From Cryobacterium sp. (GTDB lineage: Bacteria; Actinomycetota; Actinomycetes; Actinomycetales; Microbacteriaceae), in contig NZ_JAJAYI010000078.1 of the NCBI RefSeq assembly GCF_026786305.1, forward strand, positions 1 through 32,527: a stretch of 32,527 nt of DNA. Direction: 5' to 3'. Positions 1-7,494 of this stretch are shown here, one piece after another. Numbering within the stretch: position 1 is the first letter of the stretch; the number at the start of each line of letters is the position of its first letter. The position numbers and the translations under genes are program-made. The notes below the pieces were generated by a model, which saw only the letters and a list, made by a program, of their open reading frames with translations, searched no databases and was not told the DNA's origin.

Positions 1-150
1 CCCAAAATATCAACCCCCCCCCCCCCCGCGGCGCCGGGGGCCCCGCGGGGGTCCCCCCCCCCCCCGCCCCCCCCGCCGGCCCCCTGGGGGGGCGCCCCCC
101 CCCGCGCCCGGGGCACACGCCGCCCCCGCCCCCCCCCCGCCCCTACTTGT
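1..150. other. G/C homopolymer tract, probable contig-end artefact
   Basis: The first ~150 bases are almost only runs of C and G, with C runs well over ten long, and have no coding character. The sequence turns into normal mixed composition at about base 145. This looks like low-quality sequence at a contig end rather than biology. I see no gene in it, and 150-245 also shows nothing I can name. Confidence 0.6.
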
Positions 151-246
151 GTCTGCGAGGCATCGGGTCGCCGCCGGGTCATGCCAGTGGTGGGCTGAGC
201 TTATAGCTTGGCGTTTTCCGCCACGGACGCGCTGCGAGCACTCGCG

Positions 247-309
247 TAGCCTGCCATCGTCTGCCTCCGGATGCGGTCACAACCCTTGAGTTTGATAACG
301 CATCGCGTT
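247..309 (+). promoter_or_regulatory. Candidate promoter and operator of the HigBA module
   Basis: A TAGCCT box (247-252) fits the TANNNT -10 form used by other genes in this window. Downstream, AACGC-ATC-GCGTT (297-309) is a perfect 5-bp inverted repeat just before the toxin start. HigA proteins normally repress their own operon by binding inverted repeats, so this is a possible operator. I find no convincing -35 box. Confidence 0.3.
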
Positions 310-324
310 GTGCTCGTGCTGTGA
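271..324 (+). CDS. Possible 17-residue leader peptide overlapping higB
   Basis: An ATG at 271 opens a 17-codon frame (MRSQPLSLITHRVVLVL) whose TGA stop (322-324) overlaps the GTG start of the toxin gene (321-323) as GTGA. The toxin start has no Shine-Dalgarno, so coupling to this leader is a possible way to translate it. The leader also lacks a ribosome-binding site, and an overlap of this kind can arise by chance. Confidence 0.22.
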   Translation: MRSQPLSLITHRVVLVL

Positions 325-602
325 TTCTGTCTTTTGCCGGAAAGCATGCCGAGCGAGTCTTGCGTCGGAAACACGTCCAACAATTTAGTCCAGATCTGCA
401 GCGCGCTGCGCACCGCAAACTCCTGATCTTGGACGCGGCGGAGACTCTGAAAGATTTAATGATGCCGCCGGGAAACCGGTTGGAGTCGCTGCAAGGTACG
501 AGGCAAGGTCAGCACAGCATCCGGATCAACGCGCAATGGCGAATCTGCTTCATCTGGACGCAGGCAGGACCCGAAGACGTTGAGATTACCCAGTACCACT
601 GA
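321..602 (+). CDS. higB: HigB-like toxin (RelE/HigB mRNA interferase)
   Basis: A 93-residue protein of the HigB branch of the RelE superfamily, ribosome-dependent mRNA endonucleases neutralised by HigA. It starts with the family pattern (V/M)I-x-SF, followed by the basic K-H-A-E-R-x-L segment. The C-terminal half has the typical run GNRLE-SL-G-R-GQHSIRIN-QWRICF and ends in VEITQYH. The size is normal for the family. The GTG start at 321 is the only plausible one in frame, since no ATG or TTG precedes it, and no Shine-Dalgarno is visible. The antitoxin gene follows after 11 bases, the toxin-first order typical of higBA. The catalytic-type basic residues look intact, so I read the toxin as functional. 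Confidence 0.9.
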   Translation: MILSFAGKHAERVLRRKHVQQFSPDLQRAAHRKLLILDAAETLKDLMMPPGNRLESLQGTRQGQHSIRINAQWRICFIWTQAGPEDVEITQYH

Positions 603-613
603 GCGGAGTCAGC

Positions 614-910
614 ATGACGACCGCACATGAACCCATTCATCCCGGCGAGATCCTCCTAGAGGAATTCTTGAAGCCACTTGAGGTCAGCCAGTACCGCCTA
701 GCTCACCAAATCAACGTGCCGCCGCGTCGCATCAACGAAATCGTGCACGGCAAGCGCGCGATCAGCCCCGACACTGCCCTCCGCCTTGCCAAGGCCCTCG
801 GCACTTCGGACCGCTTCTGGATGAATCTGCAGACTCGATTTGATTTGGAAATCAGCGCTGCAGCAAACGAGCATGAACTCAACAACATTCACCTCCTGAT
901 CGGCAACTAG
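614..910 (+). CDS. higA: HigA-like antitoxin (XRE-family HTH)
   Basis: A 98-residue HigA antitoxin that should bind and inhibit the upstream HigB and repress the operon. It opens with the family hallmark HPGEILLEEFLKPL. A helix-turn-helix follows (about residues 24-65: SQYRLAHQINVP, then RINEIVHGKRAI, then DTALRLAKALGTS). The usual FWMNLQ-RFDLE motif comes next (about 68-80). Length and motif order are normal for HigA. The ATG lies 11 bases after the toxin stop, so the two genes form one operon. It ends 46 bases before the convergent end of the MFS gene. Confidence 0.93.
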   Translation: MTTAHEPIHPGEILLEEFLKPLEVSQYRLAHQINVPPRRINEIVHGKRAISPDTALRLAKALGTSDRFWMNLQTRFDLEISAAANEHELNNIHLLIGN

Positions 911-956
911 CGGAGTCCTGTGCTACCCGCGTGGACCCTGGTTTCGGTGCGGGTAT

Positions 957-2258
957 TCATGCGTCTGCTGACGAGATTCGCGTGCACACCCGTGACGCGG
1001 TCGTGACGCGGTCGTGACGCGGTCGTGACGCGGTCGTGACACGGTCGGGCACGGCCCCGTCGTGCTCCCGCTGTGGGTGAATGACCACGGCGGCCAGCAT
1101 CGCGCACCCGATGAAGACAAGGCCGCCGACGGCGATCGGCAGCGACAGGCTGACGAGGGCCAGTATGCCGCCGAGGGCGGACCCGAGGGCCAGACCGACG
1201 AGGCTGAGCACGCGTGACGCTGCATTAACGCGTCCTCGCAGAGCGTCGGGGACGAGTCGCTGCCGAAGGGAGGTGGCGCAGATTCCCCACACCACGGCGT
1301 GGAGGATGTAGACCGCCAGCAGCACTGCAGCGACCCCGGCGTTGGTGGTAAGCGACAGCGCGAGAAGCGCCGCTGCCCCCGTGAGTAGACTCGCGACAAT
1401 CGTGCAACGGTAGCCGATCCATCCTCGGACCCGCGCGGTGGTGAATGATCCGATCAAGCCGCCGAGCGCTGAAATTGCGAGGATTAGGCCGTAGCCGACA
1501 GCATCGAGGTTGAGGCGCTGGCCGGCAAAGAGAACGAGGATCGAGAAGGGGAGCATGTAGCCCACGCTGGCGAGAGCGCCGATGAGTGCCAGCCCACCGA
1601 CCGTGCGGTTTTTAACGAGCCACCGGGCACCCTGCATGGCCTTGAGAAGAGCGGGCTCGCGTAGCGCAGGCTCATTCCCCGAGCCGACACCAAACCGGCG
1701 GATCGGCAGCGCCAGTGCTAGAAGTCCGGCCGCAGCCCAGAGCCCGCCGATGAGATACATGGGAGCCGCGGCCGCGACGGCAAACACGAGTCCGCCAAGC
1801 GGCGGGCCCGCGAACTCATCGGCAATCAGCTGTGCGGCCGAGATTCGACCATTGGCGCGATCCAGCTGCTCGGTGGGCACGATCGAGGGCAGCAGAGAAA
1901 CGGATGCGTTATCCGCCGCGCTCTCCAGCGTTCCGATCACGGCAAACACGGCGTAGAGCAGCGGCAGGGTTCCCAGCTCTAGCTGAAGGGAGACGGCCAG
2001 GGCGATCACGACGAGTCCCCTGATGAGGTTGGCGCCGATCAGCAGGGTGCGTCGATCGACTCTATCGACCCACACCCCGATGGGCAGCGCGACCAGAAGC
2101 CGAACCAGGGCGTAGGTTGTCGCCAGACCCGCGACGAGTCGTGGATCGTCGGTGATCGATGCTGCCAGGAGCGGCATCGAGATGAATGCGACCCCGTCAG
2201 CGAGATTGGAGGAAGCACTCGATGCCCACAGCGCTCGAAATGGGCGACCGAGCGACAT
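957..2258 (-). CDS. MFS efflux transporter (MFS_3/EntS-like)
   Basis: A 433-residue major facilitator protein of the 12-helix exporter group related to EntS and macrolide efflux proteins. The start (SLGRPFRALWASSASSNLAD) and the loop after helix 2 (GVWVDRVDRR, the conserved G-x-x-x-D-R-x-x-R-R signature) are typical. A second-half equivalent is seen around TARVRGWIGYR, and SLRQRLVPDALRGRVNAA is also characteristic. The substrate cannot be read from sequence. The recognisable protein ends near VIHPQREHDG. The last ~30 residues are encoded by an 11-bp tandem repeat and are an arginine/threonine-rich tail (RVTTASRPRHD repeated) not expected in the family. The start is supported by a TATACT box 7 bases upstream, suggesting a leaderless mRNA. 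Confidence 0.87.
   Translation of the reverse strand: MSLGRPFRALWASSASSNLADGVAFISMPLLAASITDDPRLVAGLATTYALVRLLVALPIGVWVDRVDRRTLLIGANLIRGLVVIALAVSLQLELGTLPLLYAVFAVIGTLESAADNASVSLLPSIVPTEQLDRANGRISAAQLIADEFAGPPLGGLVFAVAAAAPMYLIGGLWAAAGLLALALPIRRFGVGSGNEPALREPALLKAMQGARWLVKNRTVGGLALIGALASVGYMLPFSILVLFAGQRLNLDAVGYGLILAISALGGLIGSFTTARVRGWIGYRCTIVASLLTGAAALLALSLTTNAGVAAVLLAVYILHAVVWGICATSLRQRLVPDALRGRVNAASRVLSLVGLALGSALGGILALVSLSLPIAVGGLVFIGCAMLAAVVIHPQREHDGAVPDRVTTASRPRHDRVTTASRVCTRISSADA
991..1045. repeat. 11-bp tandem repeat, five copies
   Basis: The unit CGTGACGCGGT occurs four times exactly (991-1034) and once with one change (CGTGACACGGT, 1035-1045). It lies inside the 3' end of the MFS gene. 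Because 11 is not a multiple of 3, the three minus-strand frames cycle through the same codons and none contains a stop. Copy-number change would shift the frame without ending translation inside the repeat. Confidence 0.95.
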
Positions 2259-2265
2259 GACCCCG

Positions 2266-2271
2266 AGTATA
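2266..2271 (-). promoter_or_regulatory. -10 box of the MFS gene, leaderless
   Basis: On the minus strand TATACT is followed by 7 bases and the ATG of the MFS gene. This spacing places the transcription start at or next to the start codon. No ribosome-binding site and no clear -35 box are seen. Confidence 0.5.
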
Positions 2272-2428
2272 TGGCAGGCCCACGCTGCGCTCGCTCACTC
2301 GGGCAGTCCTGCAGCAGCCGTGGCGAGCCCTCTACGCAGGACTTCAATTCGCTCAGCGGATCGTGCGTAGACGCTACTTGCGGTCGCTCCGCTGACGACT
2401 GCCGTGCCTGGTTCGGCCCGAGGCAGGC

Positions 2429-2581
2429 TCAGTCCTTGGGTGCCTTGAGGTAGCGACGAATCGCGAGGATGACCACCCAAGCGAGGCCGAGGAGCACGAT
2501 GGCGCTGCCGATATAACCGAAGATGGCGTTCATGCCGTTTGCTTCGAGCGGGAGCAGCGTGTGCAGGTCAGTGAAACTCAT
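2429..2581 (-). CDS. Small single-helix membrane protein, 50 residues
   Basis: A short frame below usual ORF cut-offs that reads like a real small membrane protein. It has an N-terminal soluble stretch (MSFTDLHTLLPLEANGMN), one strong hydrophobic helix (about residues 19-41, IFGYIGSAIVLLGLAWVVIL), and a positively charged end (RRYLKAPKD), as expected with the C-terminus in the cytoplasm. It lies between the YccA-like gene and the MFS gene on the same strand but is cut off from the former by a strong terminator, so it needs its own promoter. The ribosome-binding site is weak (GGTTGG upstream). I know no family for it. The 170 bases between its stop and the MFS start hold nothing I recognise. 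Confidence 0.55.
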   Translation of the reverse strand: MSFTDLHTLLPLEANGMNAIFGYIGSAIVLLGLAWVVILAIRRYLKAPKD

Positions 2582-2622
2582 TGCTTAAGCCAACCACAGT
2601 GTGGGGTGCGTGGGGTACGAAA

Positions 2623-2654
2623 AAGCGCCCTCGTTCCTGGGAACGAGGGCGCTT
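2623..2654 (-). terminator. Intrinsic terminator of the YccA-like gene
   Basis: A perfect 14-bp stem (AAGCGCCCTCGTTC / GAACGAGGGCGCTT) with a 4-base loop is followed on the minus strand by a T run. It begins 18 bases after the stop of the gene at 2673. It is the clearest rho-independent terminator in the window. Confidence 0.9.
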
Positions 2655-2672
2655 GATCGAGAGCGGGTGCTG

Positions 2673-3491
2673 CTACTCGCGGGTGAGGGCGAAGATGCGC
2701 AGCAGCTCGACGTAGAGCCAGACGACGGTCATCATGATGCCGAACGCACCACTCCAGCCGTACTTTCGCGGCAGGCGGTTGTTGACGCCCTTCTGGATGA
2801 AGTCGAAGTCGAGCACGAGCGAATACGCGGCCATGAGCACCGCGAGAATGCCGATGACGACGCCGAGCTTGAGATCGATGCCGAGAATGCTGATGCTGGC
2901 ACTGCGCATGCCGAACGCCTGGTCGGTGCCACCGAAGATCATCATTCCGAGGTTGACCAGCGAGAACACGCCGTAGCCGACCATGGCGATCAAAAAGACC
3001 TTGGTCGCCTTCTTCGAGGCACGGATCTTGCCGCTCTTGAACAGCAGCAGGGTGACCACGACGACGACGAGGGTTGCGAGGACGGCCTGAGTGACGATGC
3101 CGGGATAGATGACCTCAAACATACTGGAGATGCCACCAACGAACAGGCCCTGCGCCGCGCCGAACGCGAGGATCAACGGAGCCGACGGCTCTTTCTTGAA
3201 AGTGTTGACCAGTCCGAGCACGAAACCGGCGATCGCACCAAGAATGAACAGGAACGGCAGCACCGGAGTGGCGACCCAGGAGATCACCGCTGCTACGAGC
3301 AGCAGCGCGAACCCGAGGCCGGTCTTGGTGATGGTGTCTTCGTAGGTCATGCGTTCGGTGTCTTGCGAACCAGCGGAGGGCCGGTTGTACATCGACTGCA
3401 GATCGTTGTCAGAAAGGGCCTGCGACGACGCCACTGCGCCACGAGCGCCGAACGCCTCGTTGCGGGAGAAAGCGGGGTTGGAGGATGCCAT
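2673..3491 (-). CDS. Bax inhibitor-1/YccA family membrane protein
   Basis: A protein of ~272 residues from the BI-1/YccA (TMBIM-like) family, integral membrane proteins with about seven helices that act as pH-sensitive ion leak channels or protease modulators in the few cases studied. After a soluble N-terminus rich in Ser, Asn and Gln (ending RMTYEDTITKTG), hydrophobic helices follow one another to the end. These include FALLLVAAVISW, FLFILGAIAGFVLG, a helix with the GAAQGLFVGGIS motif typical of the family, and the last helix FGIMMTVVWLYVELLRIFAL. I place the start at the ATG at 3491 (MASSNPAFSRNEAFG). A GTG at 3506 in the same frame would add five residues, and neither has a strong Shine-Dalgarno. 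It is monocistronic, with its own terminator. Confidence 0.9.
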   Translation of the reverse strand: MASSNPAFSRNEAFGARGAVASSQALSDNDLQSMYNRPSAGSQDTERMTYEDTITKTGLGFALLLVAAVISWVATPVLPFLFILGAIAGFVLGLVNTFKKEPSAPLILAFGAAQGLFVGGISSMFEVIYPGIVTQAVLATLVVVVVTLLLFKSGKIRASKKATKVFLIAMVGYGVFSLVNLGMMIFGGTDQAFGMRSASISILGIDLKLGVVIGILAVLMAAYSLVLDFDFIQKGVNNRLPRKYGWSGAFGIMMTVVWLYVELLRIFALTRE

Positions 3492-3594
3492 GGGTTGAGC
3501 ACTCACAATCAGCTGGTGGAGTATTCGATGCGCGCGGGTAAACCAACGCGCAGCGCCTGGTGCGGCACATCAACAACGGTACCCGAAAGTACAT

Positions 3595-3623
3595 GCAAAT
3601 ACGCAGTAGATCAGCTGATTTGC
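3595..3623. promoter_or_regulatory. Nested inverted repeat in a divergent promoter region
   Basis: Between the divergent YccA-like and gdpD genes, GCAAAT (3595-3600) and ATTTGC (3618-3623) form an inverted repeat. It overlaps the 10-bp palindrome ATCAGCTGAT (3610-3619). The local base composition is less GC-rich than around it. It could be an operator shared by both genes. This is pattern only. Confidence 0.3.
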
Positions 3624-3723
3624 AGCAATGCGGGTCGTGTTTCAGGCAGTGTTGCAGGCCGCGACGGCTGGGGCAGGACGGGGCAGTGTTGCCGGCCCCC
3701 AGCATCCGTTCTGGTGGCGCGGT

Positions 3724-3729
3724 TAGCCT
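3724..3729 (+). promoter_or_regulatory. -10 box of gdpD, leaderless
   Basis: TAGCCT is followed by exactly 6 bases and the ATG of the phosphodiesterase gene. No Shine-Dalgarno is present, so a leaderless transcript is likely. No good -35 box is visible. Confidence 0.5.
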
Positions 3730-3735
3730 GAAACC

Positions 3736-4848
3736 ATGTACCCGATCGTCATTGGCCACCGCGGGGCAAGCGGCTACCGGCCCGAGCACACCCGTTCAGC
3801 GTTCGAGCTCGCGTTCGCCCTCGGTGCCGATGCCGTCGAACCCGACCTGGTCGCGACCCGCGACGGCGTGCTCGTCATCCGCCACGAGAACGAGATTTCG
3901 GGCACAACGGATGTCGCCTCCCGGCCCGAATTCGCCGCTCGCCGCACGGAGAAACACATAGACAAAACGCGCGTCACCGGGTGGTTCACCGAGGACTTCA
4001 CCTGGGCCGAACTGAGCACTCTGCGCGCCAGGGAACGCCTGCCCGCCCTGCGGCAGAGCAACACGACCTTCGACGACCAACAACCGATTCTGCGACTGCG
4101 TGACCTGTTCGACCTTGTCGACGCCGCGGCCGAGCAGACCGATCGTGTGCTCGGCATCGTCGCCGAGATCAAGCACGCCAACTATTTCGCCGCACTCGGC
4201 CTGCCGCTGCCGGAACTGTTCGCCGCCGAGGTCTTCGCGGCCGGCTGGAACACCGACCGGCTCACCGTGGAAAGCTTCGAACCGAGCGTGCTCGCCCAAG
4301 TTCGAGCCAACGGCGTGCGCGGCAAACGTATCTTTCTACTCGAAGACCACGGGCATCCGGTCGACCAGCTCGTCGATGAGTGCGCCGATCGGGGCGCCGG
4401 GGCTCTGAGCTATGCCGACCACCTCACCGCCGACGGCCTCGCGAGCCTCGCGGTGGGACGCTCGATTACTCGGGCGGCCGGCGGCATCCGCAGCAGCATG
4501 GCGACGAGCACGGCGACGAGCACGGCCACGAGCGACACCGGTCGTGACGGCTGGGGCCTCGACGGCATCAGCGTGCCCAAATCGCTCATCCTCAAAACGG
4601 ATGACGCGGGCGAGGTCACCGGGGCAGCCGCTCTGGTCGACGACGCCCACGCCGCGGGGCTGGAAATCTACTGCTGGACCCTGCGCCCGGAAAACAAGTT
4701 TCTGGCGAAAACGTTTCAGAGCGGCACCCGCGCAGCAGACTTCGGCCACTGGCAGTCGGAGTTTCGTGTCATTCTCGACTCGCGCATCGACGGCGTGTTC
4801 GCCGACCATCCCGATCTTGCCGTGCGCGTACGCGACGAAATGGGCTGA
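3736..4848 (+). CDS. Glycerophosphodiester phosphodiesterase (GlpQ/GDPD family)
   Basis: A 370-residue GDPD-family enzyme, hydrolysing glycerophosphodiesters to sn-glycerol 3-phosphate and an alcohol. The TIM-barrel motifs are present: HRG (residues 8-10), PEHT (16-19), E35-P-D37 and H50 (the second catalytic His, in RHEN), and E144-x-K146 (AEIKHAN). The C-terminal strands YCWTLRPEN and DGVFADHPDLA are also typical. The longer, GlpQ-like form matches the 370-residue length. There is no signal peptide, so it should be cytoplasmic. An insertion at about 255-268 (ATSTATSTATS) comes from an in-frame DNA repeat in a surface loop. pcrA follows on the same strand after 55 bases but has its own promoter-like box. 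Confidence 0.92.
   Translation: MYPIVIGHRGASGYRPEHTRSAFELAFALGADAVEPDLVATRDGVLVIRHENEISGTTDVASRPEFAARRTEKHIDKTRVTGWFTEDFTWAELSTLRARERLPALRQSNTTFDDQQPILRLRDLFDLVDAAAEQTDRVLGIVAEIKHANYFAALGLPLPELFAAEVFAAGWNTDRLTVESFEPSVLAQVRANGVRGKRIFLLEDHGHPVDQLVDECADRGAGALSYADHLTADGLASLAVGRSITRAAGGIRSSMATSTATSTATSDTGRDGWGLDGISVPKSLILKTDDAGEVTGAAALVDDAHAAGLEIYCWTLRPENKFLAKTFQSGTRAADFGHWQSEFRVILDSRIDGVFADHPDLAVRVRDEMG
4501..4536 (+). repeat. In-frame 12-bp tandem repeat within gdpD
   Basis: GCGACGAGCACG occurs twice, followed by a third diverged copy. It encodes ATST-ATST-ATSD. Because the unit is 12 bp, copy-number change would lengthen or shorten a loop without a frameshift. Confidence 0.8.
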
Positions 4849-4887
4849 CCAGCCCTCGTGTCCGGCCCTCGTGTCCGGGGCCTCGCC

Positions 4888-4893
4888 TACACT
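4888..4893 (+). promoter_or_regulatory. -10 box of pcrA
   Basis: TACACT lies 10 bases before the ATG of pcrA, giving a transcript with almost no leader. No ribosome-binding site precedes the ATG. Confidence 0.4.
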
Positions 4894-4903
4894 GGAAATC
4901 GAT

Positions 4904-7447
4904 ATGACCACACCTCTTAACGCGGAATCCGCGCCCGCAACCTCTAATCGTTCGGCCACGCCGATCATTCTCGATGCCCATGGACAAGCGGCGAATGGAT
5001 ACCCGGGCACCGGCAGCGCTGCGCAAAGCCCACTGCTCGACGGGCTGAACCCGCAGCAGAAAGAGGCCGTCGAATACCGAGGGCAGGCGCTGCTCATCAT
5101 CGCCGGCGCCGGCTCGGGCAAGACCAGCGTGCTCACCCGCCGGGTCGCGAGCCTGCTCGAAACCCGCGATGCGTGGCCGAGCCAGATTCTCGCGATCACC
5201 TTCACCAACAAGGCCGCCGCCGAAATGCGTGAGCGCGTGCACGCCATCCTCGGCCAGGGGTCCGACGGAATGTGGATCAGCACCTTCCACTCCTCGTGCG
5301 TGCGTATTCTGCGCCGTGAAGCTGAGAAGATCGGCCTGTCGAGCACGTTCAGTATCTACGACTCGGCCGACAGCAAGGTCACGCTCAAGCGAATCATCAA
5401 GGGGCTCGACGCCGACACCTACGGGTTCACGCCCGGGTCCGCGGGCGCCAAGATCTCCAAGCTCAAGAATGAGCTCGCCGATGCCGACTCCTACGCCCGC
5501 AACGTGAACATGAGCGACCCGCAAGAGGTCATGTTCGTCGAAATCTTTCGGCAGTACACCGCCAGGCTGCGCGCCGCAAGCGCGCTCGACTTCGACGACC
5601 TCATCGGAGAGACCGTCTACCTGTTCCGCGCGTTCCCCAAGGTCGCCGCGCTCTATCGGCGTCGGTTTCGGCACCTGCTGGTCGACGAATATCAGGACAC
5701 CAACCACGCCCAGTATGCCCTCGTGCACGAGCTCACCCGCCCGGTCACGGCCGAGCTTGCCCAGGAGATGGAAGAGGACGGCGTGCACGTGCGCAACCTG
5801 CGCGACGCCACCGGCGCCATTCCCGGGGCGTCGCTCACCGTGGTCGGCGACTCCGACCAGTCGATCTATGCCTTTCGAGGGGCCGACACTCGCAATATCA
5901 GCGGGTTCGAGCGCGACTACCCGGGAGCGAAGGTGATTCTGCTCGAGCAGAACTACCGTTCGACCCAGAACATCCTCTCGGCGGCGAACGCGGTGATCGG
6001 CCACAACTTCGACCGCACCGACAAGAAGCTGTGGAGTGCGGGCGGCGACGGCGAAAAAATCGTCGGCTACACCGCGTACTCCGGGCACGACGAAGCGCAG
6101 TTCGTATCCGACGAGATTCAGGTGCTGCACGCGGCCGGCATGGCCTACCGCGACATGGCTGTGTTCTATCGCACCAATGCGCAGACCCGAGCGCTCGAAG
6201 AGATTCTGGTGCGCTCGGCCACGCCGTACCGGGTCGTGGGCGGCACCAAGTTCTACGAGCGGGCTGAGATAAAAGATGCCCTGGCCTACCTCATCGCCGT
6301 CGCCAATCCGGTCGATGAACTCGCCCTGCGCCGCGTTTTGAACACCCCCAAGCGTGGCATCGGCCCGGCCACCGAGACCGGGCTCTCGAGTTTCGCCGAC
6401 GACAACGAGCTCACCTTTCGGCAGGCCATGCGCACCTCCGCAGCCCTCGGCCTCGGCCCGAAGGTGACCGGCGCCATCCTTAAGCTCGCCGAACTGCTCG
6501 ATGCGGCCGCGCTCATGCTCGTGCCCACCGCGGTCACCGATGACGGTGTGGGGGTCGGCGGCGCGAATGTCTCCGAGGTGCTCGAGTTTCTGTTGAACGG
6601 GAGCGGACTGCTCGCCGGCTTACGAAACAGCCGCGACCCGCAAGACGAGGTGCGTGCCGAGAACATCGAGGAGCTCGTCGCCCAGACCAAGGATTTCAAC
6701 AAGGAGAACCCCGACGGCGGGCTCGTCGACTTTCTCACCCAGGTGTCGCTTGTCGCGGCGGCCGACGATCTCGACGATGCCTCTGGCACGGTCTCACTGA
6801 TGACCCTGCACACCGCGAAAGGCCTCGAATATGAGGCCGTGTTCCTCACCGGTGTCGAGGAGGGGCTGCTGCCGCACCAGATGTCGGCGAACGAACCCGG
6901 GGGCCCGGCCGAAGAACGACGCCTGTTCTACGTGGGCATCACACGAGCGCGCAAGCGGCTCTACCTCTCACTCGCCATGACCCGGGCGCAGTTCGGCGAC
7001 ATCAACGTGGCGATGCCAAGCCGCTACCTGCAGGAGATTCCGGCCGAACTGATCGATTGGAAGCAGTCGCCGGGCATGGCCAATTCTCGCGGCGGTACCC
7101 AGCCGCGCGCTCTCAATGCCCGCCGCGACGGCGGATTCGGTGGCTTCGGTAACTCGCTGGGCGTGTCGAGCAATTCCAGCGACGGCTTCGGCGGGCGCAG
7201 CAAACAGCAGGCCGGACTACCGCCGGGCAAACCGAAGACCGAGTGGGCGAACAGGATCACCGGAACGGTGCGCGACAACGGCAGCCTCGAGCTGGCGGCG
7301 GGCGACCGCATCCGTCACCATGACTTCGGCGAGGGCCGGGTCAACCAGGTCACCGGCGAGGGCACGAAGCGCATCGCACACGTGCAGTTCGATACCGCGG
7401 GCGCCAAGAAACTGTTGATCAAGATCGCTCCGATCGAAAAGATCTAG
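4904..7447 (+). CDS. pcrA: ATP-dependent DNA helicase PcrA/UvrD
   Basis: An 847-residue superfamily 1A 3'-5' DNA helicase of the PcrA/UvrD1 type, used in nucleotide excision repair and removal of blocked complexes from DNA. Motifs in order: Q-motif region GLNPQQKEAVEY, Walker A AGAGSGKT (67-74), motif Ia TFTNKAAAEM, Walker B LLVDEYQDTN, motif III GDSDQSIYAFRGA, motif IV EQNYRS, motif V LHTAKGLEYEAVFL and motif VI EERRLFYVGITRARKRL. The C-terminal ~55 residues (GDRIRHHDFGEGRV...) are the Tudor-like domain that in PcrA binds RNA polymerase. A long open frame runs upstream, but the ATG at 4904 fits both the family N-terminus and the promoter box. The N-terminal ~45 residues are a disordered extension. 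Confidence 0.97.
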   Translation: MTTPLNAESAPATSNRSATPIILDAHGQAANGYPGTGSAAQSPLLDGLNPQQKEAVEYRGQALLIIAGAGSGKTSVLTRRVASLLETRDAWPSQILAITFTNKAAAEMRERVHAILGQGSDGMWISTFHSSCVRILRREAEKIGLSSTFSIYDSADSKVTLKRIIKGLDADTYGFTPGSAGAKISKLKNELADADSYARNVNMSDPQEVMFVEIFRQYTARLRAASALDFDDLIGETVYLFRAFPKVAALYRRRFRHLLVDEYQDTNHAQYALVHELTRPVTAELAQEMEEDGVHVRNLRDATGAIPGASLTVVGDSDQSIYAFRGADTRNISGFERDYPGAKVILLEQNYRSTQNILSAANAVIGHNFDRTDKKLWSAGGDGEKIVGYTAYSGHDEAQFVSDEIQVLHAAGMAYRDMAVFYRTNAQTRALEEILVRSATPYRVVGGTKFYERAEIKDALAYLIAVANPVDELALRRVLNTPKRGIGPATETGLSSFADDNELTFRQAMRTSAALGLGPKVTGAILKLAELLDAAALMLVPTAVTDDGVGVGGANVSEVLEFLLNGSGLLAGLRNSRDPQDEVRAENIEELVAQTKDFNKENPDGGLVDFLTQVSLVAAADDLDDASGTVSLMTLHTAKGLEYEAVFLTGVEEGLLPHQMSANEPGGPAEERRLFYVGITRARKRLYLSLAMTRAQFGDINVAMPSRYLQEIPAELIDWKQSPGMANSRGGTQPRALNARRDGGFGGFGNSLGVSSNSSDGFGGRSKQQAGLPPGKPKTEWANRITGTVRDNGSLELAAGDRIRHHDFGEGRVNQVTGEGTKRIAHVQFDTAGAKKLLIKIAPIEKI

Positions 7448-7494
7448 CCTGCACCCCGTTGGTCCCGCTCGGGACACCCAGCCCGAAAGCGTGA

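Noticed and set aside
2601..3731. A 376-codon plus-strand frame opposite the YccA-like gene
   Set aside because: Antisense shadow rich in Asp, Glu, His and Arg; the minus strand encodes a clear membrane protein family.
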